A DNA stretch of 64,000 nt from Streptomyces tuirus (GTDB taxonomy: Bacteria; Actinomycetota; Actinomycetes; Streptomycetales; Streptomycetaceae), in contig JAGTPG010000002.1 of NCBI GenBank assembly GCA_018195615.1, forward strand, positions 5,387,501 through 5,451,500, in the 5' to 3' direction. Both the position numbers and the translations under genes were made by a program. Below the pieces are notes generated by a model. That model did no database searches and was not told where the DNA came from. It saw only the letters and a list, made by a program, of their open reading frames with translations. Shown piece after piece: positions 20,229 to 29,099 of this stretch (position 1 is the first letter of the stretch; each line of letters opens with the position of its first letter).

Positions 20229-20300
20229 CAGGGGCCCGACCCGCTCTGCGGATCAGGCCCCTGACCTGGTACTTCACTGTCGGGGTGGCGGGATTTGAAT
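20229..20300. repeat. Middle copy of the tRNA-Pro island repeat (att-like)
   Basis: CAGGGGCCCGACCC, GGATCAGGCCCCTGACCTGGTACTTCACTG and the last 20 bases of tRNA-Pro (20280-20299, identical to 26851-26870) are repeated here; the sequence diverges in the T-arm stem. The hairpin GGGGCC...GGCCCC is kept and may end hsdS transcription. It separates the Wadjet/HsdMS module from the nuclease module. Confidence 0.8.
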
Positions 20301-20388
20301 TCACGCTGACCTGCCGACGCCTGTCCTTGGTGGCTGCGGACGCTCGGCCCCGTCGAGGACCTGTGCACGGGAAGGGGCATGCATGGGC

Positions 20389-20875
20389 TCAGGTGGAGTC
20401 TTCTCTCGGCCTTAGGTAACCGATCCCGGCGTCCACGATCCACTCGGCGGCTGTGGGGTCGAGTTTTCCACGGCCTCTCCAGCAGCGTGGTACGCAGGAT
20501 GTCGTGGTCCTGCGCGGTGGGCGGCTCGGCGCCCAGTTTCTCCCTCCGTTCACCGTTGGAACCCCAGTGGGGGTCGGTCGCATCGTTAAGGACGCGAATG
20601 AAGCGTTCGACGCGGTCGGGCCATGTGGGGTGTGCCCACCATTGGGAGCAGGCCAGGGCACCGTGGCAGGCGGTGCGGAGCAGGCCGAATCGGACGCACT
20701 TATTCTCCATCTGTCCGGCAAAGCCACTGAGGGCCCGGTCGGCGTGGTCCTCGTACTCTTCCAGGTCTTCCTTGGAGCGAGCCAGCTCGCCGAGAGTCAT
20801 GCCGGTAGGAACCCTGCGCCCAGCATTCGTCAGCCATCGGAAGAGACGGCCGGCAAGGACGTCCACGTCCTCCAA
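20389..20875 (-). CDS. Hypothetical protein, one frame break
   Basis: Starts at TTG 20875 (LEDVDVLAGRLFRWL) and ends at 20389 if the frame is switched at the A run at 20466-20469, joining LLERPWK to LDPTAAEWIVDAGIGYL. Here the correction is removal of one A (or two missing bases), unlike the other breaks in the window. Corrected length about 161 residues. It is soluble, with a Cys/Trp-rich middle (ACHGALACSQWWAHP). I do not recognise the family. The upstream frame overlaps a second degraded segment, so this may be the tail of a longer broken gene. Confidence 0.5.
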
Positions 20876-20929
20876 TCCGTCCGCGCCATCGCGGTGCTGC
20901 TCGCCCGTGCGATTCCATCCCGGTTACGG

Positions 20930-21240
20930 CGCAGTCGTCCGCGACCGTCCGCATCGAGGTCGGCCGGCCGGATCACGATCAGCCGCAGTCCGTGCGCGGG
21001 AATCTGCGTATCACGCCGGGCGTCGTACATCGCCCGCTGCTCGCCCCGGTGGACGCCGCTGGCAGTGAGCTGTCGGGCTTGTCGAAGTGGAGCCTGGGCT
21101 GGTCGTGCTGGAGTTCCCGGGACTCGACCACGAGTTGGTGACCGGGCCAGTAGACGTCGACCGGCAGTTTGGCAAGCCGGCCGCCCGTCCCGGGGTCGCC
21201 CTGCAGCCCGTCGCGAGGCGGCTGTCACACCGGCCCGTAC
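20930..21240 (-). pseudogene. Degraded coding remnant, unidentified family
   Basis: Minus-strand segments in different frames look like former protein: LPVDVYWPGHQLVVE with RELQHDQP and FDKPD near 21080-21185, then GEQRAMYDARRD and HGLRLIVIRPADLDAD near 20940-21040. There is no single open frame, no good start and at least one frame change. The pattern of an acidic strand, a Glu and a terminal beta-strand with RLIVI resembles small restriction-like or very-short-patch-type nucleases, but that is only an impression. It occupies the space between the putative immunity gene and the 20389-20875 gene. Confidence 0.35.
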
Positions 21241-21245
21241 GGATT

Positions 21246-21772
21246 TCAGAGGTCGTCTTCATCGACGGGTTCGGGCTCGCGGGTGTAGGCGAGGTCGAGG
21301 ACGTAGCGTTCGGTGACGGGGCAGTTGTTCCAGGCTTCGGTGAGCTGGTCTTCGGGGAGTCGTCGGCGAGTTGGTCGAGGGTGGTGTTGTAGTAGTCGGC
21401 TGCTGCTTGGCGGTTCTGCCACCAGGCGTGGCCTTCATAGACGCCGGGGCGGGGCAGGGTGATCTCGTCGCCGGGTCCGCGGTCGAGTTGGCCGACGACC
21501 AGGACGCCTGTCTCGGATTCGAGGCTGACGTCGGTGTGGCCTTCGGCCTCGGCGGGCGGGGTGGGTGGGGTGTCCCAGATGCGGATCGTCATCTGGACTT
21601 TCATGTCCGGTTGCAGGCTGAGGAGGTACAGGTGGTAGCCGTTGCCGGCCACCACCTGTGTCTCAGCGGCGTCCATGGCTGCTTCGTCGCCGAGGTAGGC
21701 GTCCGCGTCGTAGACCTCCAGCACGCGGCGGCCGGGGGTGGCGGTGACGTTGTGTTCGGCGAGAAGCGCCAT
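21246..21772 (-). CDS. Cytoplasmic partner of the secreted nuclease, possible immunity protein; one frame break
   Basis: Begins 19 bases downstream of the nuclease stop on the same strand. It has no signal peptide, unlike its two upstream neighbours. Residues 1-120 form a beta-rich domain (VVAGNGYHLYLLSLQPDMKV, TIRIWD), followed by a short acidic C-terminal tail (TREPEPVDEDDL). The frame breaks in the GGGG at 21356-21359; one added base joins ADDSPEDQ to LTEAWNNCPV and gives 175 residues. An acidic, cytoplasmic protein coded directly after a secreted DNase is what an immunity protein looks like, but sequence alone does not show binding. I do not recognise a named family. Confidence 0.6.
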
Positions 21773-21791
21773 GGTCAGTGGTGTCTTCCTG

Positions 21792-23080
21792 CTAGTTGGT
21801 GATCTTCACGTAGAAGGGGTCGCCGTCCAGGACGCGGTTGAGGGTGTACATCTCGTTGAGGCGCTCTCCGCCCTTGCGGTTGTCCTTACCGTCGATCAGC
21901 CGGACGGAGAAGCGGTTGTCGCCCTTGGTGGACCCCTCCTTGGTCGAGGCGAAGGGGTACTCGTCGCACTCCAGGCCGCTGCCGGCGTAGTCGCCCCAGA
22001 CCTTCTTGCATTCCTTGATGGACTTCTTGCGATTGTCTTCGATCTTCTTCGGATCGACGACTCGGCGCAGGGGTTCCTTCGATCCCGGAACGCTCTTCCC
22101 GGGCCAGGAAGGGAAGGTGCGCTCGGGGCGATTCAGGGCGTCGTAGATGTGCACGGCGCTTTCGTTGACCGCCGAGTCCTTCTGACTCATGACGAGTTCC
22201 ACACGCGCCTTCGTGAAAACGGTGCCCTTGTACTTGCCCGCGACCTTACCGGCGTAGTCATAGCGGACGCCGGAGTTGTAGACGTTGCTGCCTTCCAAGT
22301 ACGGGGCGGAGTTGGGGGAGCTAGCGCTCAGGTCCATCGTGACGGTCGAAAGGACGCGTTGCTGGTTGCCCTGGTCGAACAAGGCGCCTTTGTCCGGGGA
22401 GGTGTAGGTGAGGTTCCAGTGGGGCTTGGTGTCCCACACGCCGAGCAGTTCATCGCGGTTCACGGTCTGCGGCGCGGTCACCTTGGGATCCGGATCGCTC
22501 TTGGATGCGTTGATGCTGTGGTGAAAGTGCTGGCCGATCCGCCACTTCGTGGCATCTTCGGTGGGTATCGGCTCGACCCATATATTCTCGATGCTGGCGA
22601 CATAGTCGACGCGCCGACTGCCGTCGTAGGCGAAGCCGAGAACCCATTGGTCGAACTTGAGGCGGCCAAGCGTGGTCGTACCCCTGATGTCACGCAGCAC
22701 CAGGTCAAATGGACGTTTCTGGCAGCTCTCGAAGCGGGATTTGATCCACCCGGTGGCGGTCTTCGCCTGTGCCGCGTGGTTGGCACACTGCTGTCGCAGG
22801 TCCTGTTGGTCGCCGGGAGCCGGGTCAGCCGCCGCCTGCCGTGCCACGGACTTCGATCCGTGGGATCGGGCGTATTCGGCGTACGGGATGGGCTGGTCGA
22901 GGCCGCGCAGTTCGTCGGCGGGGAGAGAGGCGGCGTCGACGAACACCGTGCCCTCGGGGCTTGGTCGTTCGGGGGCGCCGCGGCGTGGGCGGCTGTGCTG
23001 GTGGCCGCGGTGAGCAGTGTCAAGGCCGCCGTCGTGGCGGTGACGCGGGCGAGACGTATGAGTGCGGTGCGTATCTTCAC
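21792..23080 (-). CDS. Secreted protein with C-terminal NucA/NucB-type deoxyribonuclease domain; one frame break
   Basis: GTG at 23080 follows AAGGAG by 7 bases. Residues 1-33 are a signal peptide (KIRTALIRL, hydrophobic core, AAHA cleavage site). The middle 300 residues are beta-rich and unidentified, with Cys and Trp. The last 60 residues (about 370-429) match the NucA/NucB domain: CDEYPFAST, the FSVRLIDGKDNRKGG block and the C-terminal VLDGDPFYV strand, with the Asp-Glu catalytic pair conserved in the family. This is a sporulation/competence-type secreted DNase fold that also serves as a toxin tip in polymorphic toxins. The frame breaks at GGGG 22956-22959. Corrected length 429. Confidence 0.78.
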
Positions 23081-23135
23081 CAGTGGACTCCTTGCTGGCG
23101 TGCGGAAGCGGCGGGGTATCTGCGGCACGTGGCGA

Positions 23136-24466
23136 TCACGAGGCATCGCAGAGGTCGCCCCAGCACGCCTCCAGCAGTGCGCCGGTGTGTGCGGAGTAGC
23201 GGGCGGTGAAGCCGTCGAAGCGGCGGTCGGTGCGCTGCAGTCCGGGGGTGGAGCTGGTGGAGGTCACCGTCCAGGCGGCGTCGCCGCTGCTGCTGTCGGC
23301 CGCGTGCGGGTGAGCCTTCAGCGCGGAGGGTGAGGTGGGCGGCTTGACGGCGAGGGCGTCACTGGGGACGCCGAAGGCGGCTGCAGCTCGGGCCCGGATG
23401 TCAGAAGCCGATATGTCCGCAGCTGCGGCCTCCTCCGATGGCCCATCGGACGGCACGGCGGCGGCGTTGCAGACCCGTACGGTGACCACGCACTCGGATA
23501 GGCCAGGCACGCTGGCCAGGCAGCTGTCGGGGTCGTTCTCCAGGCAGGCTTGCAGGGCCTGCTGGTCCACGCCGTTGAACGTGGGGGCAGGCCGGCCGCA
23601 GCAGCGTCCCGGCTGTGCGTCGGGGCAGCGGTGGCGGCAACCGGGGAGGCAGTGGCGGCGGCCTGCCGGCGCGGCTTGCTCACGGTCCACTGGGTGAACT
23701 TGCTGTTGTCGGTCAGCTTGGTGGTGAAGCAGTTCGGCGGCTTGTGGGTGGTGCTGCACACGGGGAGCGTGACGGACTTGGCCACGTTGGGCGTCGCAAC
23801 CTGCTGCCACACCTTGTTCCCGGTCATGAACTGCATGCGGTTCGCGATCGAGGGGATGTTGATGTACTTCGGTCCCATCACCTCGAGACCGACGTCGATG
23901 CGGTTGGTGTTGCCGCCCAGCACCTTGAGCTGTTTGGTGGTGGAGCCGACCTTGTTGAAGTCGTAGAGCACGTCCCACTGGTTGCCGCTGTCCTGGCGGA
24001 CGGTCATGTAGGTGTGGTTGCGCTTGTCGGGCTTGGTCGGGTTGACCCCGGCCTTGATGGCTGTCGTGCGACCACCGCTGGTGGTCAGCTCCGACCAGCG
24101 CGGCCCGTAGGTGTGAGTAGTCTTCCCCGTCTTCTCCGCGTACAGGCCGATCTCGATGTTGGGAGCCAGCGGACCGCTCGACGTGTTCGGGCTGACGCGC
24201 ATGTAGTTGGCCACCTGCACGGTTGTAGACCCGGTGTCGACCTGATCGAAGGTGATCGGTATGTTGCGCCAGGTGGCGAAGCCGCCGATCATCGGCTCGC
24301 CCGGCTGACTGCACGTCATCGCCCAGAAGGTGATTCGGGCGTTGTAAAGGCCGGTGCAGGCTTCCTTGGGTGCGGCGGCACTCGCGGACGGGGCGGTGCC
24401 GAGGATGGTGAGTGCGGTGACCCCGGCGCATGCCGAGGCCAAGAATCTCGCGCGCGAACGCGACAA
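23136..24466 (-). CDS. Secreted protein of unknown function upstream of the nuclease; one frame break
   Basis: TTG start at 24466 with AGGGGG five bases upstream. The signal peptide (FLASACAGVTALTILG, cleavage near ASA-AAPK) is clear, and the next about 250 residues are beta-rich with paired cysteines (ACTGLY, MTCSQPG, PVCSTTHKPPNCF). The C-terminal part is Ala/Pro/Ser-rich, then QALQACLENDPDSCLA and, near the end, FDGFTARYSAHTGALLEACWGDLCDAS. The frame breaks at GGGGG 23583-23587. Corrected length 443 residues. It lies 55 bases before the nuclease and is probably co-transcribed, perhaps as a delivery or scaffold partner. I do not recognise a family. Confidence 0.7.
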
Positions 24467-25018
24467 GGTTCCCCCTAGGAACGATCAAGAGTGGTCGCAA
24501 GGGAACCTACCGGTGCTCTTTCTCTGACACATCTGCATATAAGGCAAGTTGGCTGAGTCGCTATACGTGATCACGGCCACGTCTGTCGTCGGCTCACCGG
24601 TACCTACACCGGGGTAAGGGACGTTGCCTTGGAGCGAATCCACACGTTCCGCAGCCAGCGGCCGAGGATTGTCTCGCGTACGGCGCGCGCTCAGATGGCC
24701 TGTTGACGGGTAGCGAAGCCCACGCGGTTCCAGTGAAGAGGAGGCGTCGCTGTCGTGTCCAGTCTCGTGGTGTAAGCGACCGTGCTCGAAACGCTCCGGT
24801 AAACCGCGCGCCGGCGACGCCGCGGGAACACAGCTCACGTCGTGCCCGGCTGACCTGCCGTCAGCGCCACGGGCGGCCCCGAGCAGCGTCGATGCGGCGG
24901 TGACCAGAATCTTCCGGGTACTTGATCGGCTGCACCACTTGGCGGGACGCCATCTGCGTCGCCTCAGCAGTTGCCGACGCAGCTCCTGAAATCCGCCCGA
25001 AACTCCGGCAGGAGTTCG
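24467..25018. other. 552-base intergenic region with no recognisable gene
   Basis: Between the divergently or tandemly placed secreted operon and the 25019 gene. The first 60 bases contain a TTATAT-like AT-rich patch (near 24535-24545) that may be a promoter for the minus-strand secreted genes. The rest shows neither consistent codon bias nor a family match. Confidence 0.4.
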
Positions 25019-25843
25019 TCACTCACCGAACAGACTGTCCTGCACGTACTCGACGACCTTCCGCTCCGGGTAGAAGACGGCCAGCAGCATGAACGTCTTG
25101 GGATGGGCCGCGATGTTGCCTACAAAGAAGTGGACGGCCCGGTTCGGGGCACACATCCGGTCGTACCAGCGCTCGCGCAGCGCATCTCGAACCCCGCGCT
25201 CGCCGTACTTGCGCAGAAAGTTGCGGTACGACTGGCCGGCCTCCCAGTCCTTCAGCCCCATGTCGTGGGTCGGGCAGTCGTCGTCGGCACAGCGGAAGCT
25301 GTAGCGGAGGTCGAGCGGCACCCACTCCAGCGGGTTCAGCTCCTGCTCGAACAGATCGAGTTGGTCGGCCAGCGCGGCTTTGGAGACGGACCAGGGCTCG
25401 GCGGCCTCCAGCCGGAAGCGGGTGATCTCGGCGGGCCGGAAGACCCCCAGAGAAGTTCCCCGCTTCTCCTGATCCCGCTTGATGGCGCAGAGTGACGGAG
25501 CGACCAGCGGCTCGACATACCGGTACCGCTTCTTCCAGCCGCCGTCGGACGGCACCTCACCCACGATCTCCAGGGTGTCGAGGTCGGGCCGGAGACTCTC
25601 CGGGCGGGAGTCTCGCTCCGGACGGTGCGGCTCGACGTCGACCTCGATGATCGAGTACTTGGAGAACTGGGCCTCCTCACTCAGAAGCCGGAAAGGCACC
25701 GGGAAGAGTCGTACGTGCTGTGGCTCGCCCTGGTCCAGGCGTATGCCGGCCACACAGCTGGTCTCGCGGTACTTGTTGGACAGCTCTGGGTACGTCTTGA
25801 CGGTGATCATGATCGTTGCGCGCTGCCGATTTCGCGACCCCAT
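25019..25843 (-). CDS. Conserved hypothetical protein coupled to DUF488
   Basis: ATG 25843 with GGAGGGGG seven bases upstream is preferred over a later ATG at 25810 (MITVKTYPELSNKYRETSC). 274 residues, soluble. Conserved-looking features are YPELSNKYRET near the start, LFPVPFR, a Cys pair in FRCADDDCPTHDMG (about 190-203), and a C-terminal HFFVGNIAAHPKTFMLLAVFYPE strand. The CxxxxxCxxH arrangement suggests a metal site. It follows the XRE-DUF488 gene after 70 bases in the same direction, and I recall similar proteins paired with DUF488 genes in other bacteria. The function is unknown. Confidence 0.7.
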   Translation of the reverse strand: MGSRNRQRATIMITVKTYPELSNKYRETSCVAGIRLDQGEPQHVRLFPVPFRLLSEEAQFSKYSIIEVDVEPHRPERDSRPESLRPDLDTLEIVGEVPSDGGWKKRYRYVEPLVAPSLCAIKRDQEKRGTSLGVFRPAEITRFRLEAAEPWSVSKAALADQLDLFEQELNPLEWVPLDLRYSFRCADDDCPTHDMGLKDWEAGQSYRNFLRKYGERGVRDALRERWYDRMCAPNRAVHFFVGNIAAHPKTFMLLAVFYPERKVVEYVQDSLFGE

Positions 25844-25929
25844 GGATGCCCCCTCCACTGATCTCCCGATCCGATTGGAGGAGAGGCATGCGCCACCGGC
25901 AATAGCGCGTGCAGAGGCGAGGGATGAAG

Positions 25930-26610
25930 TCAGGCCAGGGGAATTACGGGCACGGCGGCCCGTTTACGGACCGTCTCCAGGACGACCTGCCGGTGGCAGC
26001 GGCTCTCGTCCTTCTCGAAACACAGCACGGCGACACGGGACTGCCGAGCTTGCTCGGCAAGGCGATCGAGGTCGGACTGCGCCTCATCGGACCGCAGCAA
26101 ACCGCGGAAGCGAGCCCGGCCCACGTCGAGTCGGCCGTCCCAGAACGGCGCCCGGTTGTCCTTGGGATTTCCCAGGCCACGCAGGTGGGTGTACTCGATG
26201 CCGGCCTCAGCGAGCGCCTGCCCGAGCCGAGTCTTGCTGAAGCCCTTCTTGCGGCTGATCGGCGTGAGTCGTACGTCCGCCACGACGTCGATACGGCTGT
26301 CGAGGAGAGAGGCGACGAAAGAGTCGATGTCCCGGCCTTCGTATCCAGCGGACCATAGACCGGGGGTGACCTTGGCCTCCCGGAAGAGCTCATCGAGGGA
26401 GACCTCAAGTGCCTCGGCGACCGCTCCGACGGTGAAGAAACCTGGCTGGATCGCTCCCTCGCTCTCCAGACGGGCCAGCGTCCCTGCGGCGATGCCGGCT
26501 TCTTTCGCGAGCCGCTCCCCCGTCCACCCACGCGCCTCCCGCAGCGCACGGACCCGCTGGGCGAGTGCTCGGGCGTGGTCGTGGGGACGCGCTGAGTGAT
26601 GGCTTGCCAT
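25930..26610 (-). CDS. XRE helix-turn-helix fused to DUF488
   Basis: 226 residues. Residues 12-72 form a Cro/CI-type helix-turn-helix (RVRALREARGWTGERLAKEAGI, GTLARLESEG, VAEALEVSLDELF). Residues 80-226 match DUF488: TPGLWSAGYEGRDIDSFVASL, VDVRLTPISRKKGFSK, EYTHLRGLGNP, and the CFEKDESRCHR motif. DUF488 proteins have a predicted cofactor- or nucleotide-binding fold of unknown reaction, with a conserved Cys-rich C-terminus. The fusion to a phage-repressor-type DNA-binding domain suggests a regulator or an auto-regulated defence-like operon with the gene at 25019. It lies next to the tRNA-Pro end of the island. Confidence 0.8.
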   Translation of the reverse strand: MASHHSARPHDHARALAQRVRALREARGWTGERLAKEAGIAAGTLARLESEGAIQPGFFTVGAVAEALEVSLDELFREAKVTPGLWSAGYEGRDIDSFVASLLDSRIDVVADVRLTPISRKKGFSKTRLGQALAEAGIEYTHLRGLGNPKDNRAPFWDGRLDVGRARFRGLLRSDEAQSDLDRLAEQARQSRVAVLCFEKDESRCHRQVVLETVRKRAAVPVIPLA

Positions 26611-26740
26611 GTGTCGTGATCCTAATGGCGGTTGAGGCGGGCGGGCATGGTGTTCCCAGCCCGACTACGGGGCTGATTCGCGAACGCCCAGGTCCGAGTG
26701 CCCGCAGCCGCTGCACTTCAGAGGCCACCAGTCACCCTCT

Positions 26741-26870
26741 GGGAGACCTCGACCAAGATCTTCTCCCAGGTTTCTCCCAAACGATCTCCAGAAACCCGTC
26801 AGGGGCCTGATCCACTTACTGGATCAGGCCCCTGACCTGGTACTTCACTGTCGGGGTGGCGGGATTTGAA
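26741..26870. repeat. Right copy of the tRNA-Pro island repeat (att-like), overlapping the tRNA 3' end
   Basis: Shares GAGACC, CCAAGATCTTCTCCC, the GGATCAGGCCCCTGACCTGGTACTTCACTG block and the 3' end of tRNA-Pro with the copies at 1653-1772 and 20229-20300. Only here is the tRNA complete, so this is the probable original attachment site. The island lies on the 3' side of the tRNA as is usual for tRNA-targeting site-specific recombinases. Confidence 0.82.
26801..26833 (-). terminator. Intrinsic terminator of tRNA-Pro
   Basis: AGGGGCCTGATCC and GGATCAGGCCCCT form a perfect 13-base-pair stem with a 7-base loop, beginning 18 bases past the tRNA 3' end. The other two island repeats hold degenerate forms of it. 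Confidence 0.85.
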
Positions 26871-26924
26871 CCCACGACCTCTTCGTCCCGAACGAAGCGC
26901 GCTGCCAAGCTGCGCTACACCCCG
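26851..26924 (-). tRNA. tRNA-Pro (anticodon CGG)
   Basis: A complete 74-base cloverleaf on the minus strand: acceptor CGGGGTG with CACCCCG, D arm GCGC...GCGC, anticodon stem CTTCG/CGAAG with loop TTCGGGA (anticodon CGG, codon CCG), T arm GTGGG TTCAAAT CCCGC, discriminator A, no encoded CCA. It serves as the integration target of the adjacent island. Confidence 0.97.
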
Positions 26925-26971
26925 ATGTCGCTGCTGTCGCGGCGACGTCGTTTACTTTAGCCCACCCGTGG

Positions 26972-27741
26972 CTAGAGACGAAATCCGGTTTTCCCCGGTG
27001 GCGGACGAGGTTCGGGCGGGCGTGGTCGAGGGCCACCAGGAGGACCGCCGCGGCGTAGAAGGAGAGGCCGAGGAGGAGGGCGTTGCCCAGGACCTTCTTG
27101 TAGCCGTCCTGGTCGACGTCGAGGAAGGGGTAGAGGTATCGGTCGGGAGTGCCCGGGAGGAGCAGTTCGCCTCGGGCGAGGGAGAAGGCCAGATAGGCCA
27201 TGGGATAGAGGAGCCAGGTGCTGGCCTGGCGCAGGTGCAGTCGGCCGGGGGTCGTGAGCAGGAGCCAGTCCAGTACGGCCGCGATGGGTGTGACCGTATG
27301 GAGCATGTGGTGGGTCACGGCCCGCCAGCCCGTCGGGGTCGCGGCCTCGCCCGTGAGGGCGAAGGGGCTCGCCTGGTTCGCCAGGAGCAGGTGGTGCACC
27401 AGGGCCGAGATGACGACGTAGAGCAGGGTCGCGCCCAGCACGGCTCCCGGCAGGGGACGGCCGGTCGTCCAGGCGCGGCGGGCCGAGAGGGCCATGACCA
27501 GCGCCAGCAGGATGTTGCTCTGGACGGCGAAGTAGCCCACGGCTCGGGACCAGTCGCCCAGGAGCAGTTCGAGGGCCACGGCCAGTGCCGCCGTCAGGGC
27601 GATCAGCAGGCGGCAGACCGCGGCCGCCGGGCGGCGGACCGGGGTGACGACGGCGGTGGCCGGGACGGGGGAGGGCTTCCGTGTGGGCTTGGCCGGAATC
27701 GCGGGGAGGTCCGGTATGTCCCTGGGTATGGGGGTGGTCAT
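26972..27741 (-). CDS. Pr6Pr family membrane protein
   Basis: Six predicted membrane helices starting at about residue 40 (AAAVCRLLIALTAALAVALE, YFAVQSNILLALVMALSA, and later MAYLAFSLARGEL, LLLGLSFYAAAVLLVALDHA) match the Pr6Pr/FAR-17a-AIG1-like family of integral membrane proteins of unknown activity. ATG at 27741. The uncorrected frame runs on to 26845 and straight through the tRNA gene. One missing base in the CCCC at 26994-26997 would instead give a stop at 26972 with a tail HRGKTGFRL, which I consider the true end. Corrected length 256 residues. Confidence 0.8.
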
Positions 27742-27835
27742 GCCCCCACGCTGACAGAAGTGGACAAAGGGGGCGATGGGGGCGGGGCTGTGTGGGTTAC
27801 CCCGCCGAGTCGACTGCGAATCCGCTACGAGTCGC

Positions 27836-27935
27836 CTGCTACCAGTCGCCTACGAGCCGTCTGCTACCAGTCGCCTACGAGCCGTCTGCTACCAGTCGCC
27901 TACGAGCCGTCTGCTACCAGTCGCTTACGAGCCGT
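27836..27935. repeat. Four tandem copies of a 25-base repeat
   Basis: The unit CTGCTACCAGTCGCCTACGAG with trailing CCGT is repeated at 27836, 27861, 27886 and 27911. The last copy has one change (GCTTAC) and a partial unit precedes the first. The unit is not a multiple of three and lies between the metallophosphoesterase stop and the Pr6Pr start, so it is non-coding. It has no spacers, so it is not a CRISPR array. Confidence 0.9.
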
Positions 27936-27967
27936 CTGCAACCCACCGTCAACCGGCCACGGGCCGG

Positions 27968-28893
27968 CTACTCCCGGCCCACCAACGTCAGCAGCGTCGC
28001 CTCCGGCGGGCACGCGAACCGTACCGGTGTGTAGCGGTTCGTCCCGCAGCCCGCCGACACGTGCAGGTACGACGTACGGCCCTCCGCCGTGTGCGTCGAC
28101 AGGCCCTTCACCCGGTCCGTGTCCAGGTCGCAGTTGGTGACCAGAGCACCGTAGAAGGGGATGCACAGCTGGCCGCCGTGCGTGTGGCCGGCCAGGATCA
28201 GGGGGTACGCGTCCGCCGTGAAGGCGTCCAGGGTGCGCAGGTACGGGGCGTGGACGACGCCCATCGAGAAGTCCGCCGCGTCCGACGGGCCGCCGGCCAC
28301 CTGGTCGTAGCGGTCCCGCTTGATGTGCGGGTCGTCCAGTCCCGTCAGCTCCAGCGAGACGCCCTCGATCTTGAGCGTGCCGCGCGTGTTGGTGAGGTTG
28401 AGCCAGCCCGCCGCGTCGAAGGCGTCCCGGATGTCCTCCCACGGGTTGTGCACCGCACCGACGGCCGGCGGGTTGCCGTTCAGGCCGTGGCGGCCCTGAG
28501 CCTTCTCGAGCAGGTAGAGGGCGGGGTTGCGGAGCTTCGGGCCGTAGTAGTCGTTGGAGCCGAAGACGTACGCGCCCGGGAAGTCCATCAGCGGGCCGAG
28601 CGCGTCCAGGACCTCCGGGACGCCCTCCGGGTCGGACAGGTTGTCGCCCGTGTTGATCACGAAGTCGGGGCGCAGGCCTGCCAGGGAACGCAGCCAGCGC
28701 TGCTTCTTGCGCTGCCCGCTGACCATGTGGATGTCGGAGACCTGCAGCACACGCAGGGGGCGCATCCCCGGGGCAGGACCGGGACGGTGACCCGGCGGAG
28801 GCGGAAGGAGCGGGCCTCGAAGCCCGCCGCGTACAACAGACCGGCGGCGCCGGCCGCCGCGATTCCCAGAGGAACTCCGTATCGTGCGCGCAT
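27968..28893 (-). CDS. Metallophosphoesterase, membrane-anchored; one frame break
   Basis: Calcineurin-like phosphohydrolase. Metal ligands are visible: VSDIHM (DxH), NTGDN (GDxxD-like), GSNDYYG (GNHD variant, here N-D), and GHTHGGQ near the C-terminus. Residues 1-20 after the ATG at 28893 (RARYGVPLGIAAAGAAGLLY) form one membrane helix, so the catalytic part probably faces outside. One missing base in the run at 28766-28773 separates this N-terminus from the catalytic frame (PRG joins MRPLRVLQVSDIH). Corrected length 309 residues. Related Streptomyces proteins are conserved in this position, beside the GatB/Yqey gene. Confidence 0.88.
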
Positions 28894-29099
28894 ACGACCA
28901 TCGTGTCAGACCCCGGCCGTTCGCCGTGCCCGGGCGGAGCCCGAAACCCCCTGGCGGCACCGGCGCTTCGACCGCAGCTCCACACAACGTCGCTGCAACC
29001 ACCGCTCAGCCACCGCTCGACCACCCCTCAGCCACTGCTCGACCATCGCCCCGCAAATCAAGGGGCGGCTTTCCTGCCGCACCTGCGACAATCAGCCCC

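Noticed and set aside
1870..26800. Site-specific integrase or excisionase in the island
   Set aside because: I looked for tyrosine recombinase (R-H-R-Y) and serine recombinase motifs and found none. The only DNA-binding proteins are the antitoxin, HTH protein and XRE-DUF488.
27836..27935. CRISPR array
   Set aside because: The repeats are adjacent and identical with no spacers or cas genes.
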